64,000 nucleotides of DNA from Hyphomicrobiales bacterium. GTDB lineage: Bacteria > Pseudomonadota > Alphaproteobacteria > Rhizobiales > Rhizobiaceae. Below are positions 56,043 to 64,000 of this stretch, in pieces. The notes under the pieces were generated by a model. The model made no database searches. It saw nothing but the letters and a program-made list of their open reading frames with translations, and was not told the DNA's origin. The position numbers and the translations under genes are program-made. Positions within the stretch are counted from its first letter, which is position 1. Each line of letters opens with the position of its first letter. The stretch is taken from assembly GCA_900469475.1 (NCBI GenBank), contig UBXG01000010.1:361959-425958 (forward strand), in the 5' to 3' direction.

Positions 56043-57563
56043 ATGGTTGAATCAGAAGCCCAGGGGCGTCTTCCGGGCATCGCCCCTGTCTCCGTTGTCG
56101 ATATCGGGTCGAACTCGGTCCGTCTTGTCGTCTATGAAGGCCACTCGCGGTCGCCAACCATCCTCTTCAACGAAAAAGTGTTGTGCGGCCTCGGCAAGGG
56201 CATAGCGCTGACGGGGAAGATGGATGAGGAAAGCGTGGCGCGGGCGCTTGCAGCCCTGCATCGCTTCAAGGCGCTGTCCGATCAGGCGCGTGCCTCCACC
56301 ATATACGTTCTGGCAACGGCCGCAGCCCGCGAAGCCAGCAACGGTCCACAGTTCATCCATCAGGCCGAAGCCATCCTCCAGCGCAAAGTGCGCGTGCTGT
56401 CTGGCGAAGAAGAGGCACGCTTCTCCGCCCTCGGCATCATCAGCGGTTTTTTCCATCCCGATGGCATTGCCGGGGATCTTGGCGGCGGCTCGCTGGAGCT
56501 GATCGACATCAAGGACCACGAGATCGGCAAGGGCATTACGCTGCCGCTCGGCGGCCTTCGCCTGTCCGAATATGCCGGCGGCTCGATCGATAAGGCGCGC
56601 AGCTTCGCGCGCAAGCATGTCAAGACCGCGAAACTATTGAGCAAGGGCGAGGGCCGCACGTTCTATGCGGTCGGCGGCACATGGCGAAGCGTCGCCAAGC
56701 TGCACATGGAAATCCGCAAATATCCGCTGCACATGATGCAGGGCTATGAAGTGCCACTCGACGAAATGATCCGCTTTCTGGATCAGATCGTCGAAGCGAA
56801 GGATTCGAAGGATCCGGCATTTCAGGCGGTGTCCAAGCATCGCCGTTCGCTGCTGCCTTTCGGCGCAGTCGCCATGCGCGAAGTGCTGACGGCCATGAAG
56901 CCGTCCGTCATCTCCTTCTCCGCCCAGGGTGTTCGTGAAGGTTATCTCTATTCGCTGCTGACCGAGGCCGAGCGCAACAGCGACCCGCTGCTCACCGCCG
57001 CCGGCGAGCTTGCCATCCTGCGTGCGCGCTCGCCGGAACATGCCCGCGAGCTTGCCGATTGGACCGGACGAATGATGCCCTTCTTCGGGATCACCGAGAC
57101 TGACGAGGAAAGCCGCTATCGTCAGGCAGCCTGTCTGCTTGCCGATATCAGCTGGCGCGCCCATCCGGATTATCGCGGCCTGCAGGCGCTGAACATCATC
57201 GCCCACACGTCCTTTGTCGGTATCACCCATGCCGGCCGCGCCTTCATCGCACTTGCCAATTACTATCGCTTCGAGGGCTTGAACGACGACGGTGCGACCG
57301 AGCCGCTGGCAACGATCGCTACGCCGCTTTACATCGAACGCGCCAAGCTGCTCGGTGGCCTACTGCGTGTCGTCTATCTCTTCTCGGCGTCGATGCCCGG
57401 TATCGTGCGCAATCTGTCGTTCCGCCGTTCGACAAAGCCTGATCTCGATCTCGAATTCGTCGTTCCCTCTGAATATCACGACTTTGCCGGCGAGAGGCTG
57501 GACGGCCGCCTGCAGCAGCTCGGCAAGCTCACCAATCGCCGCCTGGCTTTCTGCTTCGAATAG
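56043..57563 (+). CDS. ppx: Exopolyphosphatase (Ppx/GppA)
   Basis: A 506-residue enzyme that hydrolyses terminal phosphates from polyphosphate or removes the 5' phosphate of pppGpp. Ribonuclease-H-like ATPase motifs are SVVDIGSNSVRLVVYE, VLATAAAREASNG, GEEEARFSALG and AGDLGGGSLELIDI, and the C-terminal HD-like region contains LADISWRAHPDYRG. It forms a unit with ppk. Confidence 0.95.
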   Translation: MVESEAQGRLPGIAPVSVVDIGSNSVRLVVYEGHSRSPTILFNEKVLCGLGKGIALTGKMDEESVARALAALHRFKALSDQARASTIYVLATAAAREASNGPQFIHQAEAILQRKVRVLSGEEEARFSALGIISGFFHPDGIAGDLGGGSLELIDIKDHEIGKGITLPLGGLRLSEYAGGSIDKARSFARKHVKTAKLLSKGEGRTFYAVGGTWRSVAKLHMEIRKYPLHMMQGYEVPLDEMIRFLDQIVEAKDSKDPAFQAVSKHRRSLLPFGAVAMREVLTAMKPSVISFSAQGVREGYLYSLLTEAERNSDPLLTAAGELAILRARSPEHARELADWTGRMMPFFGITETDEESRYRQAACLLADISWRAHPDYRGLQALNIIAHTSFVGITHAGRAFIALANYYRFEGLNDDGATEPLATIATPLYIERAKLLGGLLRVVYLFSASMPGIVRNLSFRRSTKPDLDLEFVVPSEYHDFAGERLDGRLQQLGKLTNRRLAFCFE

Positions 57564-57587
57564 GCTTTGTGTTGCATGGGATTGAAG

Positions 57588-57612
57588 CCTCTCCCTGCAC
57601 GGCAGGGAGAGG
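57588..57612. repeat. Short GC-rich intergenic palindrome, possible terminator
   Basis: Arms CCTCTCCCTGC and GCAGGGAGAGG form an 11-bp perfect stem with a 3-base loop. Nearly the same sequence is at 34950-34973. Here it separates the convergent ppx and phytase-like genes, so it may stop both transcripts. Confidence 0.65.
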
Positions 57613-57626
57613 TGGTTTCATTGTGC

Positions 57627-58985
57627 TTACTTCGCGTTCAGGAAATCGCCGACTTCCAGCAGGCTGAATTCGTTGTCGTCAGCCTTGTCGACAGCGCGGC
57701 CGGCGGAGAAGGGCAGGTTGTTGTCGTTGCCGATGACGATATGCGTGGCATCGACGCGGTCGACATTCTCGATGGTGACGAAGGGCATGTCGTAGAAGCC
57801 TTCACCGCCGCCCTGGCGACGCTTATGGTCCGGATCTTCGATGCGCATCAGGTCGATATAGCCGATCTTGCGGACGGACTTGCCGACATTGGCGTCGCTG
57901 AATTCGATCTTGTAGACGCGCTTCAGCTCTGCCGGGGCCTCGAAGCAATCCGGCTTCGGCTGCTTGGGATCGGCGCAGGCCTTGTCCTTCGTGCCGGCGC
58001 CATTGTCGCGTTCGATGACGAGGGCAGTCTTTTCATCGAGCATGTTGAAATCGCCGATCGACACACCCTTGTCCGCGAAGGGATAGAGCCAGCTGCGGCC
58101 GGTCCAGCTCTTCGAGGTGACGTCGAATTCGATGACACGGATGGCCGTCTTGCCATCGACGCTCTCCATCTGGCCGTCATCCTTGTAGATCGGGCCCTCC
58201 AGCAGGCCGTAGAGCTTGGAGCCGTCCTTGGACATGGCGAGACCTTCGAAGCCGCCCGAGCGCTTCAGGTTGAAGGCCGGCATCTTCTGCGTGGGGTTGC
58301 CCGGCAGCTGGATCAGCGGGTTGTCAGGAGACATGACCGGCTTGCCGTCGAGCGTCGTTGCGAAGACGTCCGTCAGTTGGCCGGTCGTATCGAATTTTAG
58401 CAAGTAGGGGCCGAACTCGTCGCCGATCCAGAAGCCGTCGGCGACCGGCTGAACCGATTCGATGTCGAAGTCGGCGCCTGTCAGATAACGCTTTTCGGCG
58501 CCTTCCATGACGATCGGGAAGGGGGCCTTCTTGTTCGGGTCGGACAGGAACAGGTTCTTGACGACCTCGACTTTGCCGCTATCCCAGTTGAATTTCAGCT
58601 GATGCAGGAAGAGCATCGCGTCCGACGAGTTCTGCTTGGAGCCGAAGCCGTTGTCGGAGAGTGTCCAGAAGGTGCCGTCGGGCATGGTCTTGATGCCAGA
58701 GAACCCTTGGATCGGCTGGCCGGCGAAGGGCAGCTTCAGGTCGGTGACGCGGGCGCCATCCTTGCCCGGCACGGTGCCGAGAGCGTCCGTGCGCTTGCGA
58801 TCCGGCGTGGTGAACTTGCCTGAAGTCTTCAGGAAATCTGGTGCATCGGCAGGAGCGGCAGTGATGGTGTTGGCCGGCAGGATCGCCTGGCCGACGAGCT
58901 TTGCCTTGAACTGCTGCTCGTCTGCCTGGGCCGAGCCGGCAAGCAGAATGAAAAGTGCCGTGGAAGCGGAAAGGATTCGGGTCAT
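57627..58985 (-). CDS. Secreted phytase-like (esterase-like) protein
   Basis: A 452-residue protein with a signal peptide (LFILLAGSAQA) and the beta-propeller-like domain called phytase-like (Pfam PF13449), with LPFAGQPIQGFSGIKTMPDG, YLTGADFDIESVQPVADGFWIGDEFGPYL and GFYDMPFVTIENVD. Some relatives act on phosphate esters, others have unknown activity, so the name is descriptive. It converges with ppx, and a Pho-box-like sequence lies about 77-94 bases upstream of its start. Confidence 0.85.
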   Translation of the reverse strand: MTRILSASTALFILLAGSAQADEQQFKAKLVGQAILPANTITAAPADAPDFLKTSGKFTTPDRKRTDALGTVPGKDGARVTDLKLPFAGQPIQGFSGIKTMPDGTFWTLSDNGFGSKQNSSDAMLFLHQLKFNWDSGKVEVVKNLFLSDPNKKAPFPIVMEGAEKRYLTGADFDIESVQPVADGFWIGDEFGPYLLKFDTTGQLTDVFATTLDGKPVMSPDNPLIQLPGNPTQKMPAFNLKRSGGFEGLAMSKDGSKLYGLLEGPIYKDDGQMESVDGKTAIRVIEFDVTSKSWTGRSWLYPFADKGVSIGDFNMLDEKTALVIERDNGAGTKDKACADPKQPKPDCFEAPAELKRVYKIEFSDANVGKSVRKIGYIDLMRIEDPDHKRRQGGGEGFYDMPFVTIENVDRVDATHIVIGNDNNLPFSAGRAVDKADDNEFSLLEVGDFLNAK

Positions 58986-59061
58986 CGTGTCACCTTGTGG
59001 TGGAGAGTGGCAAAAACAACTCCGCTTAACAGGTGACCCATATCTGCAAATTAACGCTTAG

Positions 59062-59079
59062 GTGAAGATTTGGTGACTG
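59062..59079 (-). promoter_or_regulatory. Possible Pho box upstream of the phytase-like gene
   Basis: On the minus strand this reads CAGTCACCAAATCTTCAC, two direct heptamers like the PhoB repeat (CTGTCAT) with a 4-base AT-rich spacer. Each heptamer matches the consensus in only about 5 of 7 positions. It lies about 77 bases before the start codon, a suitable distance. Confidence 0.35.
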
Positions 59080-59148
59080 TGGACAACCCATAGGCTGTGA
59101 AGCCCAAGCGTGCATCAATATCAAAATGCAACCTAAAATTCGTATTGC

Positions 59149-60201
59149 TTACGATCTGCCGCGAACGGTCTTCAACGCTTGCCGGTCCTGCGTATGAAGG
59201 GCGATGACGCCAAGGTGCTGATCGCGGCCGCGAACGGCATGTTCGCCGAGCTCTTCCTTGATGATCCCTTCGGGAAGCTCCATCCGTCTGGCAAGGTCGC
59301 TGGAAATCAGCACCTGGCGCTCCAGTGTTTTGCAGAGAGACTCCAGCCTTGCGGTCGTATTCACCGTATCGCCGAAATAGGCGATCTTGTGGTGCTCGAC
59401 GCCGATTTCCGCCGTCACGATGCTGCCGCCATGGAGAGCGGCTCTAAGACGCGGCACCCTGCCGTAAGATTTCAGCCATGCTTCGGCGTTTCTTTCGATA
59501 TCGTCGAGGATATTGAAGACGCAGCGGACGCAATTGGCATTCTTGACACCGCGTCGAAGCGGCCAGGTGATGATCGCGGCATCGCCGATATAATCGTCTA
59601 TCGCGCCCTTGTGCCGCCGTACGGGTTCAGCCATGGCGGCGAACACTGCGCCCAGGAATTCCTGTGTTTTCAGGTCGCCATGCTCCTCGGCGAAGGCAGT
59701 CGAGCCGACGAGATCGACGAAGAGGAACACGCGCTCTTCCTGTACTGGATTGCGGTACCGGCCGGTCAGCAGGCTGAGAAAGACGTCGCGGCCGAGCAGT
59801 TCCCGCACGCGGCCGATGAAGATGATGATGGCGGTCACAACGACAGCATAGAGATAGACGTCGATCTTCAGCAGCGTGAGATCTTCCCAGGAGCCGTCGA
59901 CCAGGCCCAGCAGTTTCATGAGGCTGCCCGCCGTGGCATAGCCGACGCTCATCAGCAGGAAATCGACGATGAGAGCCGAAGGGATGAAGGCCGGCGTTGG
60001 CAGGAGATGCATCCAGACGTTCAGCCGCGGCAGGATCATGCGGCGTTCGAAGGCCAGTAGCGGCATGCCGCAGAACAGGGCGAAGATCGCACCAATATAC
60101 ATTGGCGCTTGCGGGAAGAATATCTTGCCGTAGATGACGCCAGTCGAGGCGACAAGCAGCGATATCAGGATCCAGTTGCGTATCGAATGGAGAATACCCA
60201 T
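59149..60201 (-). CDS. Membrane-bound class III adenylate/guanylate cyclase
   Basis: A 350-residue protein with about four transmembrane helices in the first 130 residues, followed by a class III nucleotide cyclase domain (LFVDLVGSTAFAEEHGD, DDYIGDAAIITWP, GRVPRLRAALHGG, GDTVNTTARLESLC). FVDLVGST holds one metal-binding Asp, and the second is in GDAAI. The membrane part is a possible sensor. Cyclic AMP is the expected product, but specificity residues are not decisive. Confidence 0.9.
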   Translation of the reverse strand: MGILHSIRNWILISLLVASTGVIYGKIFFPQAPMYIGAIFALFCGMPLLAFERRMILPRLNVWMHLLPTPAFIPSALIVDFLLMSVGYATAGSLMKLLGLVDGSWEDLTLLKIDVYLYAVVVTAIIIFIGRVRELLGRDVFLSLLTGRYRNPVQEERVFLFVDLVGSTAFAEEHGDLKTQEFLGAVFAAMAEPVRRHKGAIDDYIGDAAIITWPLRRGVKNANCVRCVFNILDDIERNAEAWLKSYGRVPRLRAALHGGSIVTAEIGVEHHKIAYFGDTVNTTARLESLCKTLERQVLISSDLARRMELPEGIIKEELGEHAVRGRDQHLGVIALHTQDRQALKTVRGRS

Positions 60202-60390
60202 TCACTTTTCTGCCGAGAAACGACGCCTGTCATCGACGCGGGATTGCGCCAGCAAACTGGAACGTCATCGAATAGAACGATTACACAGGACGTTCATTCC
60301 ACGAGATTTGCGGCGCAATCGTGATCGCGGCGTGCATCTCGGTTCGCGAATCATACGCAATCGCAACGCGCCGCGAAAGGGGAATCGCGG

Positions 60391-61536
60391 CTAGAGGGCG
60401 ATGGTCTCGATCCGCTTGCCGACGAAGCGCAGGGCGACCTGGCCTTGGATCAGTTGCAGGGCCGTCTCGCCGAAGAGATCTCGACGCCAGCCGGTCAGAG
60501 CTGCGACATCGGCCTTCTCCCCCTCGGCGGCGATCTTGTCGAGATCGTCGCTGTTGGCGATGACCTTCGGCGCAACGCCGTGCTTTTCGGCAATCAGCTT
60601 CAAAAGGACCTTCAACAGTTCGGCAGCCGCTGCGGTGCCCTCGGGAGCCTGCTGGTGGCGCGGCGGATGCGGCATTTCGGATTTCGGCAGCGCCAGCGCC
60701 GCGTTGATCGCTTCAAGCACCGCCGTACCGGCGGCAGAGCGCTCCCAACCCTTCGGGATGGTGCGCAGCCGTGCAAGCGCCTCGGTGTCCTTCGGTTGCT
60801 GCTGCGCGATCTCATAGATCGCATCATCTTTCAGTACGCGTGCCCGCGGGACATTGCGTGCGCGGGCCTCGCGTTCGCGCCAGGCGGCCACAAATTTAAG
60901 GACGGCCAGTTCCTGCGGTTTGCGCAGCCGCATCTTCAGCCGCTGCCAGGCATCGTCGGGGTGCAGGTCGTAGGTCTCGCGCGCCTCCAGGATCGCCATC
61001 TCCTCCTGCAGCCAGGAGGCGCGTCCTTCGCGCTGCAATTGCTCCTGGAGCGAGAGATAGACGTCGCGCAGATGCGTCACGTCGGCAAGCGCGTAGTCCA
61101 GCTGCTTTTCCGAAAGCGGCCGCCGGCTCCAGTCGGTAAATCGCGAGGATTTATCGATATGGACGTTCTTGATGCGGCTGACGAGCTGGTCGTAGGAAAC
61201 CGAATCGCCGAAGCCGCAAACCATTGCCGCAACTTGCGTATCGAAGATCGGATGCGGAATGAGATTGCCGCGATGGAAGATGATTTCGATATCCTGGCGG
61301 GCAGCATGAAACACCTTCAAAACCGATGGGTTGGCCATCAGTTCGAAGAAGGGCGCGAGATCCAGCCCCTTGGCCAGCGGGTCCACCAGCACTTCGGTGG
61401 TGGGGCTTGCCATCTGTATCAAACACAGCTCCGGCCAGAAGGTCGTTTCTCGCAGGAATTCCGTATCGATGGTAATGAATTCCGACTTGGCCAGCTCTTG
61501 GCAGGCCGCCTCCAATTGGGCGGTAGTTTCGATCAT
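60391..61536 (-). CDS. rnd: Ribonuclease D
   Basis: A 381-residue 3'-5' exoribonuclease that trims tRNA precursors. The DEDDy residues are in ITIDTEFLRETTFWPELCL (Asp24, Glu26), FHAARQDIEII and LDYALADVTHL (Tyr and Asp). HRDC domains follow (WQRLKMRLRKPQELAVLKFVAAW). The ATG at 61536 gives the family N-terminus; the frame extends to 61776 through the antisense of the neighbouring coding end. In related genomes rnd lies next to aspS, as here. Confidence 0.94.
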   Translation of the reverse strand: MIETTAQLEAACQELAKSEFITIDTEFLRETTFWPELCLIQMASPTTEVLVDPLAKGLDLAPFFELMANPSVLKVFHAARQDIEIIFHRGNLIPHPIFDTQVAAMVCGFGDSVSYDQLVSRIKNVHIDKSSRFTDWSRRPLSEKQLDYALADVTHLRDVYLSLQEQLQREGRASWLQEEMAILEARETYDLHPDDAWQRLKMRLRKPQELAVLKFVAAWREREARARNVPRARVLKDDAIYEIAQQQPKDTEALARLRTIPKGWERSAAGTAVLEAINAALALPKSEMPHPPRHQQAPEGTAAAAELLKVLLKLIAEKHGVAPKVIANSDDLDKIAAEGEKADVAALTGWRRDLFGETALQLIQGQVALRFVGKRIETIAL

Positions 61537-61706
61537 ATCAACACATTCAATGGTAAAATACTTCCTTAACTTCCTTCTCCTTTCAGCCCGATATGTCAAT
61601 ACTTTCGCGGACAAAGCCCTTGCCGCATTTCGCTTTTCGCTGAAATTGCCGGGGACTGCGGCAGCTTCCATTGAAACCGCATGCAATTGGGGTGGCTTAC
61701 GATCGG

Positions 61707-63098
61707 CTATGCCACCCGCACGTAACTCGTCATGCCCGTCTTCTGGTGCTCGATGATATGGCAATGCAGCAGCCAATCGCCGGGATTGTCGGCAACGAAG
61801 GCAAGCTGCACTTTCTCGTCCGGCTGAATCAGATAGGTATCGGAGACAAAGGGCTGCACCTGCCGAGTCGAAGATGAGAGGACCGTAAAGCTCATCCCGT
61901 GCAGGTGGATCGGGTGGCTATGCGGCGTGACGTTTTCCATGTCGATGACATAGCTCTTGCCGAGCTTGAGTTCGGCAAGCGGCGCCATGGGATCGGGGGT
62001 GTCACCCGGCCACGGCACCTTGTTGATAGCCCAGAAGCTGTAGCCGAGCGAGCCGCATATGCTGTTGTCGGCGGTATTCTCCGCCGTCGAGCTCAGGATC
62101 AGCGGAATATGGGTGGCGGAACCGAGGTCGGCCTTCTGTAGGGGATTATCTTCGAGCAGCGCCAGATCGCGCACGTCGCGCTTCAATGATGCGCCGACGG
62201 CGCGCAGCGTCGCCAGCACTTTCGGATTGGTGCCCTTGATGTCCTCGAGTTTGACGACCGCGCCTTCGCTGTCGGGCATACGAACAGCAAGCTCCAGCCG
62301 TTGTCCGGGGCCGAGCTGCAGAAGATCGAGCGGAAAGCGCTGTGGCACGGGATTGCCGTCGATCGCGATCACTGTCGCCTCGGCGCCGTCCATGCGGAAG
62401 GAATAGATGCGCGTGACATCGGTAATGGCAATGCGCAGCCGCACCAGCCCGCCGGAAGGCGCGTCATATTGCGGCTCCTGTTGCCAGTTGGCTGTCCGGA
62501 CGGTGCCGTAGGTGCCGGATTTCGCGGCATCCCGCGGCCTGAATTGCGCAATGAACTGTCCGTCTCCCCCCAGTCGCCAGTCACGCAAATTGAGCACGAC
62601 TTCCGAATCGAACGCCGGATCTTTGGGGTTTTCGACCACGATGACGCCGGTCATGCCGTGGCCCATCTGCTCCAGCGTATTGCAGTGCGGATGATACCAG
62701 AAAGTACCGGCATCCGGAGGCGTAAAGGCATAATCGAAATGATCGCCGGTATAGACATACGGCTGGGTGAGGAACGGCACGCCATCCATCGCGTTCGGAA
62801 GTCGGATGCCGTGCCAGTGGATAGTCGTCGGATCGTCTATGCCGTTGATCAGTCTCGCCGCGAAGGGCTCGCCCTTCTTCATGCGCACGACCGGCGGCAT
62901 GCCGGCGTCGCCATAGGTGAGCACATTCCTGGTCTTGCCGCCGTCGGCGAGGCTGGCCTCGATCTTGGCCGTCTTCAGCGTGAGTGGCTCGGCCGCCGCT
63001 GCCTTACCCGCAAACTTACCGGCGATCCCGAAGCCGACACCATAGGCGCCGGCAACGGCTGAAGCTTTCAGGAGATTGCGGCGGGTGAGGGTTGGCAT
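61707..63098 (-). CDS. Multicopper oxidase, Tat-exported
   Basis: A 463-residue cupredoxin-type oxidase. The twin-arginine signal LTRRNLLKASAVAG is at the N-terminus. All four copper-ligand motifs are present: HWHG, WYHPHCN, HPIHLHG and HCHIIEHQKTGM (type 1 copper). It belongs to the CueO/CotA-like group, periplasmic, and may oxidise cuprous copper or phenols. An ATG at 63155 would put 19 residues ahead of the Tat motif, so the ATG at 63098 is chosen. Divergent from aspS. Confidence 0.93.
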   Translation of the reverse strand: MPTLTRRNLLKASAVAGAYGVGFGIAGKFAGKAAAAEPLTLKTAKIEASLADGGKTRNVLTYGDAGMPPVVRMKKGEPFAARLINGIDDPTTIHWHGIRLPNAMDGVPFLTQPYVYTGDHFDYAFTPPDAGTFWYHPHCNTLEQMGHGMTGVIVVENPKDPAFDSEVVLNLRDWRLGGDGQFIAQFRPRDAAKSGTYGTVRTANWQQEPQYDAPSGGLVRLRIAITDVTRIYSFRMDGAEATVIAIDGNPVPQRFPLDLLQLGPGQRLELAVRMPDSEGAVVKLEDIKGTNPKVLATLRAVGASLKRDVRDLALLEDNPLQKADLGSATHIPLILSSTAENTADNSICGSLGYSFWAINKVPWPGDTPDPMAPLAELKLGKSYVIDMENVTPHSHPIHLHGMSFTVLSSSTRQVQPFVSDTYLIQPDEKVQLAFVADNPGDWLLHCHIIEHQKTGMTSYVRVA

Positions 63099-63170
63099 GT
63101 CGGGCTCCGGGGGGGCGAAGATATACGAGTGCTTGTTTAAAGTTGACTCGAGCATTCAGCAATAGCATCG

Positions 63171-63303
63171 AAGTAGCCAAACCGCCGCAGCGGCTACTTG
63201 CGCGTGGTGTGTTGGATATCGACTGAAACAGCTTTAAGCTGACTTCCGGTGTTCGAGCCTTGACAAATCGGGCGCGCCATGCGCTTTTCCGCCCGATTTT
63301 CTC
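63171..63303 (+). ncRNA. Structured region before aspS: leader or small RNA candidate
   Basis: Three inverted repeats occur in the 267-base spacer between the divergent multicopper oxidase and aspS genes: AAGTAGCC (63171-63178) with GGCTACTT (63192-63199); CAGCTTTAAGCTG (63229-63241); and AAATCGGGCG (63265-63274) with CGCCCGATTT (63290-63299) followed by TTTCTC, which looks like an intrinsic terminator. A CTTGAC -35-like box overlaps at 63259-63264. It could be a small RNA ending at the last hairpin, or a leader of aspS; I cannot decide. Confidence 0.35.
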
Positions 63304-63365
63304 GTCGGCAGGCGAGGGGCTTGCATGTCCTTTCGCCGCGGCCCGCCAAGTCCAGGATATATACT

Positions 63366-64000
63366 ATGCATCGCTATCGCAGCCACACATGCGCCGCCCT
63401 GCGCAAGTCCGACGTCGGTTCGACCGTCCGTATTGCCGGCTGGGTTCATCGCGTCCGAGATCATGGCGGCGTGCTGTTCATCGACCTGCGCGATCACTAC
63501 GGCATTACCCAGGTCGTTGCCGACCCTGATTCTCCGGCCTTCAAGCTCGCGGAGACCGTTCGCGGCGAATGGGTCATCCGCATCGACGGCCTGGTAAAGG
63601 CGCGTACCGAAGACACGATCAACAAGAACATGCCGACCGGCGAGATCGAGCTTTACGCGCAGGAGATCGAAGTGCTCTCCGCCGCCAAGGAGTTGCCGCT
63701 GCCCGTTTTCGGCGAGCCGGACTATCCGGAAGACGTTCGCCTGAAGTATCGCTTCCTCGACCTTCGCCGCGAAACGCTGCACAAGAATATCGTCAAGCGC
63801 ACGCAGATCATCTCCTCCATGCGCCGCCACATGGGCGAAGTCGGCTTCACCGAGTACACGACCCCGATCCTGACGGCCTCGTCGCCGGAAGGCGCGCGCG
63901 ACTTCCTCGTGCCGAGCCGTATCCATCCCGGCACCTTCTACGCGCTGCCGCAGGCGCCGCAGCAGTACAAGCAGCTGCTGATGGTTGCCGGCTTCGACCG
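63366..64000 (+). CDS. aspS: Aspartyl-tRNA synthetase, 5' part
   Basis: Start at the ATG at 63366, with an open frame running off the window (211 full codons). It begins MHRYRSHTCAALRKSDVGS and has the OB-fold anticodon-binding domain (VRIAGWVHRVRDHGGVLFIDLRDHYG) followed by the class II core (YRFLDLRRETLHKNIVKR, PEGARDFLVPSR, FYALPQAPQQYKQLLMVAG). It charges tRNA-Asp. The missing 3' part prevents judging whether the enzyme is discriminating or not. Confidence 0.96.
   Translation, partial: MHRYRSHTCAALRKSDVGSTVRIAGWVHRVRDHGGVLFIDLRDHYGITQVVADPDSPAFKLAETVRGEWVIRIDGLVKARTEDTINKNMPTGEIELYAQEIEVLSAAKELPLPVFGEPDYPEDVRLKYRFLDLRRETLHKNIVKRTQIISSMRRHMGEVGFTEYTTPILTASSPEGARDFLVPSRIHPGTFYALPQAPQQYKQLLMVAGFD

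Noticed and set aside
1..64000. tRNA, rRNA or CRISPR arrays
   Set aside because: I looked for cloverleaf-like stretches, rRNA signatures and spaced direct repeats in the gaps and found none convincing.

Overview
The window reads as chromosomal DNA of a Rhizobium-type alphaproteobacterium. Supporting signs are the high-GC codon usage, the RopB/Omp25-like porin, the gene order fabD-fabG-acpP-fabF-mltG-yicC-gmk, the order PAP2-lptF-lptG-lptD-surA-pdxA-rsmA, DnaA-like HdaA upstream of ppk-ppx, and rnd near aspS. I saw no tRNA, rRNA, CRISPR array or prophage. Most of the window is core genome. The clearest accessory element is one IS110-type insertion. The organism assignment and all family calls come from recognition of sequence motifs, not from database searches.

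Region by region. 1-3.3 kb holds a histidine phosphatase, a secreted ClpP-like/SH3 protein and a Tas-type aldo/keto reductase. 3.5-10.2 kb is the fatty-acid synthesis block (fabD, fabG, acpP, fabF), followed by the cell-wall transglycosylase mltG, yicC and gmk. 10.2-18.8 kb, minus strand, is the outer-membrane biogenesis run: a PAP2 phosphatase, lptF, lptG, lptD, surA, pdxA and rsmA. 19-21.5 kb has pepA, holC and a GrpB-family gene. 21.6-26.3 kb has a galactose-dehydrogenase-like gene and a complete TRAP transporter of the TakPQM (2-oxoacid) type, with takP facing takQM across a shared bidirectional terminator.

26.4-30.0 kb is a prolyl-oligopeptidase-family gene cut in two by the IS110-type element. 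The non-coding segment 3' of the transposase contains a 10-base match to the DNA flanking the insertion, as expected if it encodes a target-guiding (bridge/seek) RNA. 30.1-35.5 kb carries a polysaccharide-deacetylase lipoprotein, an ABC-F ATPase, a small unknown protein, a DinB-fold protein, ndk and a small lipoprotein. 35.5-41.4 kb has a CGNR zinc-finger regulator, a solitary LivH-like permease, moaE, moaD, pgsA, uvrC and a FolM-like reductase. 41.4-45.8 kb has ropB, a short-chain dehydrogenase divergent from a LysR regulator, a glutathione S-transferase and rlmJ. 45.9-49.9 kb has a molybdopterin oxidoreductase overlapping a NudK-like Nudix gene, then a stand-alone phnM.

49.9-57.6 kb has purM-purN and then an AI-2E-family exporter, hdaA, ppk and ppx. 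57.6-64 kb has a phytase-like secreted protein (with a possible Pho box), a membrane adenylate cyclase, rnd, a Tat-exported multicopper oxidase and the 5' part of aspS, cut by the window end. Functional clusters are therefore lipid and envelope construction, LPS transport, molybdenum cofactor and its use, purine synthesis, polyphosphate metabolism, and uptake of small organic acids.
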